DNA from: Burkholderiales bacterium
Lineage (GTDB): Bacteria > Pseudomonadota > Gammaproteobacteria > Burkholderiales > Usitatibacteraceae
Direction: 5' to 3'
Length of the DNA stretch: 18,994 nucleotides
Assembly: GCA_014378085.1 (NCBI GenBank)
Contig: JACMOJ010000370.1
Coordinates: 1 to 18,994, forward strand
The stretch's first letter is position 1; each line of letters opens with the position of its first letter. The notes below the pieces were generated by a model. The model worked only from the letters and a program-made list of their open reading frames with translations. It was not told where the DNA came from and did no database searches. Of the stretch, positions 14,134 through 18,994 are shown one piece after another. The position numbers and the translations under genes are program-made.

Positions 14134-14570
14134 AGGTCATCAACATTACCGACGCACAACGTCAAATTACGGAATTAGATTGGCTCAAGGCTGCCGAATT
14201 GGTACATCGCCAGCTACGGCCGAACTTGCCGGCTGATTACGTTGCCCGGATGAAGGAAGTGTTCGCCAGCGGTGGGGAAATGCTGGTTGTGACCGACGGG
14301 GAAGATGTACTTGGCGTGTGCATGTTCCGCATGACCGAAAAGACGCATTACGGGCGCGAGCTGTATTGTGATGACCTGATTACGAACGAAAAGAAGCGCT
14401 CGAGCGGTGTGGGCAAACTGATGCTCGACACCTTGAATGAGTTTGCCCAAGCGCGTGGCTGTGACTATCTTGGCCTGGATTCCGGCACCCAACGCCAAAA
14501 AGCGCACCGCTTTTATTTCCGTGAAGGGTTGACTATTACGGCATTTCATTTTGTGAAGCCGCTGAAATGA
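14130..14570 (+). CDS. GNAT-family N-acetyltransferase
   Basis: This 146-residue protein has the GNAT acyl-CoA fold. The core strand G-V-C-M-F-R-M lies at about 62-68 and E-L-Y-C-D-D-L-I-T before the acetyl-CoA loop. The loop itself (motif A) is [11 protein letters not shown], close to the R/Q-x-x-G-x-G/A consensus. C-terminal Y-L-G-L-D-S-G-T and the [10 protein letters not shown] helix/strand are the usual motif B. The substrate is unknown. It overlaps both neighbours by four bases (ATGA at 14130-14133 and 14567-14570), so it is translationally coupled between the aminotransferase and homoserine dehydrogenase. That position suggests an amino-acid-related or protein-modifying role, but this is inference only. 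Confidence 0.88.
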   Translation: MKVINITDAQRQITELDWLKAAELVHRQLRPNLPADYVARMKEVFASGGEMLVVTDGEDVLGVCMFRMTEKTHYGRELYCDDLITNEKKRSSGVGKLMLDTLNEFAQARGCDYLGLDSGTQRQKAHRFYFREGLTITAFHFVKPLK

Positions 14571-15877
14571 AACCGATCAACGTAGGGTTGCTTGGGCTTG
14601 GCACAGTAGGGTTAGGCACTATTGAAGTCCTACGCCGTAATGGCGAAGAAATCTCGCGCCGCGCGGGGCGCCAAATCCGTATCACCCATGCCAGCGCACG
14701 CGACATCACCAAACCACGTTCGGTATCGCTGGAGGGAATTTCGCTGGTTGCCGATCCTGCGGAAATCATTTCGCATCCGGATATCGATATCGTTTGTGAA
14801 TTGATCGGTGGCGACACCAGCACAAAAGTGTTGGTGCTGCAGGCCATCGAGAACGGAAAACACGTGGTGACGGCCAACAAAGCGCTGCTTGCAAACCACG
14901 GCAACGAAATTTTTGCCGCCGCACAGCGCAAAAAAGTCATAGTGGCCTTTGAAGCGGCGGTTGCCGGTGGCGTGCCGATTATCAAGGCGCTGCGCGAGGG
15001 CTTAAGTGCCAACCGTATCGAGTGGATCGCCGGCATCATTAACGGCACGTCGAATTTTATTCTCTCTGAGATGCGTTCACGCGGCGCAAGTTTTGATGCC
15101 GTGCTGAAAGAGGCGCAGGCAAAAGGCTACGCGGAGGCCGACCCAACCTTTGATATCGATGGCATTGATGCGGCGCATAAGCTCACCATCTTGTCGGCGA
15201 TTGCGTTTGGGGTACCAGTTCAGTTTGACAAGGCCTACACCGAAGGGATTTCAACACTCACCGATAAAGATATCGCCTATGCCGAACAACTCGGCTACCG
15301 CATCAAGTTACTTGGCATCACCAAACACGTCGCGGCGGGTATTGAGCTGCGTGTGCACCCCACGCTAATCCCGGCCAAACGCCTGATCGCGAACGTAGAA
15401 GGCGTGATGAACGCAATCTTGGTGAAGGGGGACGCGGTTGGCGCGACCATGTATTACGGACGGGGGGCGGGGGCCGAGGCGACCGCGAGTGCGGTGATCG
15501 CCGATCTGGTCGATGTGACACGTATGCTGACCGCCGATCCACAGCAACGGGTGCCACACCTCGCCTTTCAACCTGACCAATTGCACGACACGCCGATTTT
15601 GCCGATGGGCAAGGTTGAGACTGCCTACTACTTGCGGTTATCGGCCTTTGATCGTCCCGGCGTGATGGCGGATGTGACGCGCATTTTGGCCCACAACTCG
15701 ATCTCAATCGACGCGATGCTACAAAAGGAAGCGGAAGAGGGCGAGGATGTGGTGGACGTCATCATCCTCACACACCGCTGCCTGGAAGAACAGGCCAATG
15801 CCGCGATTGCCAAGATTGAAGCGTTGACCAGTATGGCCAACAAGGTGGTACGCATTCGCTTAGAGGAATTGAACTAA
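14567..15877 (+). CDS. hom: Homoserine dehydrogenase
   Basis: This enzyme reduces aspartate semialdehyde to homoserine, the branch point to threonine and methionine. At 436 residues it is the monofunctional type with a C-terminal ACT domain. The N-terminal NAD(P) fold has G-L-L-G-L-G-T-V-G (7-15). The active-site region includes T-A-N-K-A-L-L (Lys105), I-I-N-G-T-S-N-F-I (157-165), the E-A-D-P-T-F-D-I-D-G-I-D-A stretch and catalytic Lys205 in A-A-H-K-L-T-I-L. The ACT domain (about 354-432) begins Y-Y-L-R-L-S-A-F-D-R-P-G-V and probably mediates feedback control, as in the family. The start overlaps the GNAT stop. The stop TAA shares its last base with the thrC ATG (TAATG), so hom and thrC are coupled. 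Confidence 0.97.
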   Translation: MKPINVGLLGLGTVGLGTIEVLRRNGEEISRRAGRQIRITHASARDITKPRSVSLEGISLVADPAEIISHPDIDIVCELIGGDTSTKVLVLQAIENGKHVVTANKALLANHGNEIFAAAQRKKVIVAFEAAVAGGVPIIKALREGLSANRIEWIAGIINGTSNFILSEMRSRGASFDAVLKEAQAKGYAEADPTFDIDGIDAAHKLTILSAIAFGVPVQFDKAYTEGISTLTDKDIAYAEQLGYRIKLLGITKHVAAGIELRVHPTLIPAKRLIANVEGVMNAILVKGDAVGATMYYGRGAGAEATASAVIADLVDVTRMLTADPQQRVPHLAFQPDQLHDTPILPMGKVETAYYLRLSAFDRPGVMADVTRILAHNSISIDAMLQKEAEEGEDVVDVIILTHRCLEEQANAAIAKIEALTSMANKVVRIRLEELN

Positions 15878-17310
15878 TGGCGCACTCCGCCAAATATGTG
15901 TCGACGCGCGGTGCAGACGCGGATCAACCAAAGTCGTTTTGCGACATCCTGCTCGCGGGCTTGGCCACAGACGGAGGCTTGTATGTGCCGCAAGCCTATC
16001 CTTCGCTGACGGCCGAAGAACTGACGGAAATGCGTGGTCTGTCATACCCCGCTTTGGCGTTTAACATCATCTCGCGTTTTGTCGACGACATATCCGAAGA
16101 GGATTTGCGCCGCATTATTGATAAGACCTATACGAAAGCAGTGTTTGGTTCCACGGATATCACGCCGCTGGTGCCCTTAGCGCCCGGGCTGCTGCTGCTT
16201 AAGTGTTCCAATGGCCCGACGCTGGCCTTTAAGGATGTCGCCATGCAATGGCTCGGGCATCTGTTTGAATATGTGCTCGCGAAGGAAGGGCGAGAACTCA
16301 ATATTCTTGGCGCAACGTCTGGCGACACCGGCTCTGCGGCGGAACACGCCATGAAATCTAAGCTGGGGGTGCGGGTGTTTATGTTGTCCCCGCACGGCAA
16401 AATGTCGCCCTTCCAAACCGCACAGATGTTTTCTATTCAAGACACGAATATCCATAACTTTGCCGTGGAAGGGGTATTCGACGATTGTCAGGATATGGTC
16501 AAGGCGGTGTCGAACGATCTCAACTTCAAATCGCGATACCGCATCGGCGCGGTGAATTCGATTAACTGGGGCCGCATCGTTGCCCAAGTTGTTTACTACT
16601 TTAAGGGTTACTTCGCCGCGACGACAAACAACTCGGAGAAGGTCAGTTTTTCGGTGCCATCCGGCAACTTCGGCAACGTGTTGGCCGGGCACGTCGCCCG
16701 AATGATGGGTTTGCCGATACGTCAGCTGATTATCGCTACGAATGAAAACGACGTGCTTGATGAATTCTTCCAGACGGGAAAATATCGGCCGCGCCGGTCC
16801 ATTGACACGAGGCAAACGTCGAGCCCTTCGATGGATATCTCGAAAGCGTCAAATTTCGAGCGGTTCTTGTTCGATTTGGCGTGGCGTGACCCCGCCGTGG
16901 TGCGGGAGTTGATGCTGAAAGTGGATGCTGAAGGAGGCTTTGACCTGGCCTCGTGTGACCAACTTTGGGGACGCGTTGCCGCGTTTGGGTTTGTCTCGGC
17001 GAAATCCACCCACCAAGACCGCTTGGATACCATCCGTGCGGCGCACCAACAGTACGGCGTAGAAATTGACCCGCACACGGCAGACGGCATAAAGGCTGGC
17101 TTGCTGCGGCATGACGGTAGCGTGCCTTTAATCTGTCTGGAAACCGCGCTACCGGTGAAATTTGAGGCGACGATGGTTGAAGCGCTGGGTCACACTCCGG
17201 TGCGACCTGAAAAATACGTGGGAATTGAAACGCTACCGCAGCGTTTTGCGCTGTTGAGCCAGTCGGTCGCCAAACTTAAGGACGCAATCTCAAAAGGATG
17301 TCAGACTTAA
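15877..17310 (+). CDS. thrC: Threonine synthase
   Basis: This is a PLP enzyme converting O-phosphohomoserine to threonine, the last step of threonine synthesis. The 477 residues fit the long (fungal/proteobacterial) ThrC class. The N-terminus carries the T-R-G and D-G-G-L-Y-V-P motifs. The PLP lysine is Lys119 in S-N-G-P-T-L-A-F-K-D. The phosphate/PLP loop A-T-S-G-D-T-G-S-A follows at about 149-157, then S-P-H-G-K-M-S-P-F-Q and V-P-S-G-N-F-G-N. The start overlaps the hom stop (TAATG), with GAGGAA about 8 nt upstream as a possible ribosome-binding site. It is the last gene of the four-gene operon. After its stop, AGTGCT...AGCACT (17311-17332) could form a weak hairpin, but without a T-run, so I do not call a terminator. 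Confidence 0.97.
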   Translation: MAHSAKYVSTRGADADQPKSFCDILLAGLATDGGLYVPQAYPSLTAEELTEMRGLSYPALAFNIISRFVDDISEEDLRRIIDKTYTKAVFGSTDITPLVPLAPGLLLLKCSNGPTLAFKDVAMQWLGHLFEYVLAKEGRELNILGATSGDTGSAAEHAMKSKLGVRVFMLSPHGKMSPFQTAQMFSIQDTNIHNFAVEGVFDDCQDMVKAVSNDLNFKSRYRIGAVNSINWGRIVAQVVYYFKGYFAATTNNSEKVSFSVPSGNFGNVLAGHVARMMGLPIRQLIIATNENDVLDEFFQTGKYRPRRSIDTRQTSSPSMDISKASNFERFLFDLAWRDPAVVRELMLKVDAEGGFDLASCDQLWGRVAAFGFVSAKSTHQDRLDTIRAAHQQYGVEIDPHTADGIKAGLLRHDGSVPLICLETALPVKFEATMVEALGHTPVRPEKYVGIETLPQRFALLSQSVAKLKDAISKGCQT

Positions 17311-17351
17311 AGTGCTTTACTAGCTTAGCACTGTAAGCTGTTGAAATAAAA

Positions 17352-17600
17352 CTAATCCCAGCTTCGCATGAACACGAGATAGCCAGTAACCAAGGCAAGT
17401 ATTGCGCCCGCAATAATGGCACCAAACAGCACTTTCACAAGGCGACTGTCCTCCTCCTCGATGGCCTCGGCACTCATCGGCGCAACTTTTTTTAGCCCGT
17501 CGATAAGTCTGCGTTCGCGTATACAAAACATTAATACGCCGCCCATGATGGCGCAGAACGCCAAAAAGACCATCAACAGGCTGATTTCCAACAACTTCAC
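17352..17600 (-). CDS. Small two-helix membrane protein
   Basis: This is an 82-residue protein with two predicted membrane helices (about 5-27 and 57-78) joined by a charged loop (R-E-R-R...E-E-E-D-S-R). I recognise no family. It starts at a GTG (17598-17600) that overlaps the mlaA stop (GTGA), with the AGG of the last mlaA codons as the nearest Shine-Dalgarno. It is the third gene of the nadC-mlaA unit and ends 41 bp from the convergent thrC. The overlap suggests a real, coupled gene. A role in the inner membrane beside the Mla lipid-transport system is only suggested by position. Confidence 0.75.
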   Translation of the reverse strand: MKLLEISLLMVFLAFCAIMGGVLMFCIRERRLIDGLKKVAPMSAEAIEEEDSRLVKVLFGAIIAGAILALVTGYLVFMRSWD

Positions 17601-18370
17601 TTCCTCGCGCTGGGCGCTGGTGCGGCCGCGCCTGGCGGTTCTAAGTCCGCCTCAAGTTTGTCGCGCATCGCCTGTGGCACTTTGCCGTCATACACTTGGT
17701 TCAACCGGCGCTGCAAGTAGGCATCGCGCAAAAACTGGTACTTGTCTAATGCCGCTTCATCAAGCGTTTTGGTCGTCGCCAGCAGTTCAGCCCGGATGCG
17801 AATAATGTCGAGGCCTTGCAGGCTGTTGCGGGTGGCAACGTGTTCGACATAGCGGCTGTACGACGTGTACCGATCCGGAACTCGCCCAATGGTGTCTCGC
17901 ACCGTAGATGGTCCCAGCAGCGGCAGTACGACGTAGGGGCCCGAAGCCACTCCCCATTTGCCCAAGGTCTGGCCGAAATCCTCGTTGTTTTTGTCGAGGC
18001 CCATTGGCGAGGCAACGTCGAATAGACCGAGAATGCCCAACGTCGAATTCACCAGCACACGACCGAAGTCTGACAATGCATTACCGGGTTTGCCTTGAAG
18101 CAGGTTGTTTACGCCGGTTCCCACGTCATTAATATTTCCAAACGCATTTGAGACGCCGGACCGGAAAAATGTCGGGGTAACCGCGTTGTAACCTTTGGCA
18201 ACTGGTGTCAATACCGCTTTATCGATCGCCTCGTTGACGGCAAACGTTCCGCGGTTCAAGCCTTCCCACGGGTCGGCGTTCGGCGCGGAAGTTGAGGCAC
18301 AGCCGACAAACGTGATCATCGTCGCGGCGGCTAGGAGAAATTTCGCAATTTTGGTCATGGGAATCATCAT
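17597..18370 (-). CDS. mlaA: MlaA-type outer-membrane lipoprotein (VacJ)
   Basis: MlaA removes misplaced phospholipids from the outer leaflet of the outer membrane and passes them to the Mla ABC system. A lipoprotein signal peptide ends in F-V-G-C, giving lipidated Cys24 (Cys20 if the second in-frame ATG, 18358, is used). Family motifs follow: D-P-W-E-G-L-N-R, I-D-K-A-V-L-T-P-V-A, F-G-N-I-N-D, R-V-L-V-N-S-T-L-G-I-L-G-L-F-D-V-A, D-F-G-Q-T-L-G-K-W-G-V, G-P-Y-V-V-L-P-L-L-G-P-S and V-R-D. The C-terminal tail is Ala/Pro-rich. The length of 257 residues is normal. The first ATG lies five bases after the nadC stop, so the genes are coupled. The other mla genes are not in the window. Confidence 0.95.
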   Translation of the reverse strand: MMIPMTKIAKFLLAAATMITFVGCASTSAPNADPWEGLNRGTFAVNEAIDKAVLTPVAKGYNAVTPTFFRSGVSNAFGNINDVGTGVNNLLQGKPGNALSDFGRVLVNSTLGILGLFDVASPMGLDKNNEDFGQTLGKWGVASGPYVVLPLLGPSTVRDTIGRVPDRYTSYSRYVEHVATRNSLQGLDIIRIRAELLATTKTLDEAALDKYQFLRDAYLQRRLNQVYDGKVPQAMRDKLEADLEPPGAAAPAPSARK

Positions 18371-18375
18371 TAAGC

Positions 18376-18994
18376 TCAGTGGAGTTTGAAGCGCATGGAT
18401 AAATCCAACGCGTGAATATCTTTGGTTAGGGTGCCAATCGAAATACGATCCACACCAGTTTCAGCAATTTTTCGCACCGACGCAAGCGTGACCCCGCCAG
18501 AGGCTTCGAGTTCCGCGCGTCCTGCATTGACGCGTACCGCTTCACACATCGCATCAATATCGAAATTATCTAGCAATATCAGTCGGGCACCGGCCGCGAG
18601 TGCGTCTTCGAGTTGCGCAATGGTTTCTACATCGATTTCGATCATCGTGTCAGCGGCAGCAGCGTGTTTGACGAGGTCAAAAGCCGCCATCAGCGCGGGG
18701 CGGATACCGCCCGCCGCAGCGATGTGGTTTTCCTTGATCAAGATGCCGTCGAACAGGCCAATGCGGTGATTGATCCCTCCACCCACCGACACCGCGTACT
18801 TAAGCGCAATGCGTAGACCAGGGATGGTTTTGCGTGTGTCGAGGATTTTTGCCTTTGTGCCGCGCACGGCATCCACATACGCGGCAGTTTTAGTTGCCAC
18901 CGCGGACATGGTTTGCAAAAAATTGAGCGCGGTGCGTTCGGCGCTGAGCAGCGCGCGCGCGTTTCCCGAAACTTCGCACAACGGCTGCCCGGCG
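18376..18994 (-). CDS. nadC: Nicotinate-nucleotide pyrophosphorylase, carboxylating (5' end outside window)
   Basis: Quinolinate phosphoribosyltransferase makes nicotinate mononucleotide from quinolinate and PRPP in de novo NAD synthesis. About 205 C-terminal residues are present; the N-terminal roughly 80 lie beyond position 18994, and the frame stays open to the window edge. Diagnostic motifs are E-R-T-A-L-N-F-L-Q, D-T-R-K-T-I-P-G-L-R, K-Y-A-V-x-x-G-G-G-x-N-H-R, G-L-F-D-G-I-L-I-K-E-N-H, E-I-D-V-E-T, L-L-D-N-F and E-A-S-G-G-V. All are the family's substrate- and PRPP-binding segments, and no damage is seen. The stop lies five bases before mlaA, so it is the first visible gene of a nadC-mlaA-small membrane protein unit. 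Confidence 0.96.
   Translation of the reverse strand, partial: AGQPLCEVSGNARALLSAERTALNFLQTMSAVATKTAAYVDAVRGTKAKILDTRKTIPGLRIALKYAVSVGGGINHRIGLFDGILIKENHIAAAGGIRPALMAAFDLVKHAAAADTMIEIDVETIAQLEDALAAGARLILLDNFDIDAMCEAVRVNAGRAELEASGGVTLASVRKIAETGVDRISIGTLTKDIHALDLSMRFKLH

Noticed and set aside
17311..17351. Terminator after thrC
   Set aside because: Short competing hairpins (AGTGCT/AGCACT and AGCTT/AAGCT) exist, but no T-run follows.

Overview
The window most resembles a betaproteobacterial chromosome of moderate GC content. The grounds are the gene order nadC, mlaA, thrC, hom and an AlaC-like aminotransferase, the ThrC sequence type, and the mix of Ku/LigD, HPII-type catalase and polyamine genes. 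This is an inference from gene content; no rRNA or other phylogenetic marker is present. No CRISPR array, insertion sequence, tRNA or rRNA was recognised.

Positions 1-5461, all on the minus strand: the 5' part of a hemerythrin-like gene; a small hydrophilic protein; an intact Ku gene; a broken ligD polymerase-domain remnant; a 3'-truncated DODA-type extradiol dioxygenase; and a large soluble hybrid histidine kinase. The ligD and dioxygenase remnants are each missing the end that faces the other. A 55-bp inverted-repeat element lies at the junction, which suggests a deletion.

Positions 5462-6250 are a gene graveyard. They hold a 123-bp piece about 95% identical to the nearby katE, a second and different ligD 3' end, a strong plus-strand terminator with no recognisable gene upstream, and two 33-bp-period repeats.

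Positions 6251-11341, minus strand: katE, a large catalase with a C-terminal DJ-1/PfpI-like domain; then a polyamine operon of unknown small gene, speD and speE, coupled by TTGA and TGATG junctions. speE carries a single-base frameshift. Upstream are a 24-residue membrane peptide and a membrane protein with about four membrane segments. A repeat-rich gap with 18-bp and 36-bp tandem repeats follows, at 11342-11823.

Positions 11824-12769, minus strand: a Blc-like lipocalin preceded by an Mth938-domain protein. Positions 12943-17310, plus strand: a tightly overlapping operon of aminotransferase, GNAT acetyltransferase, homoserine dehydrogenase and threonine synthase, making threonine and probably alanine. 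Positions 17352-18994, minus strand: nadC (5' end outside the window), mlaA and a small two-helix membrane protein, also tightly coupled.

The first half reads as an accessory stress and DNA-repair region (Ku/LigD, catalase, polyamines, sensor kinase) undergoing gene loss. The second half is ordinary housekeeping metabolism. I found no clearly new multi-gene system. The most unusual features are the decayed NHEJ locus with two different ligD tails beside an intact Ku, the mosaic of gene fragments, and the uncharacterised gene coupled to speD.
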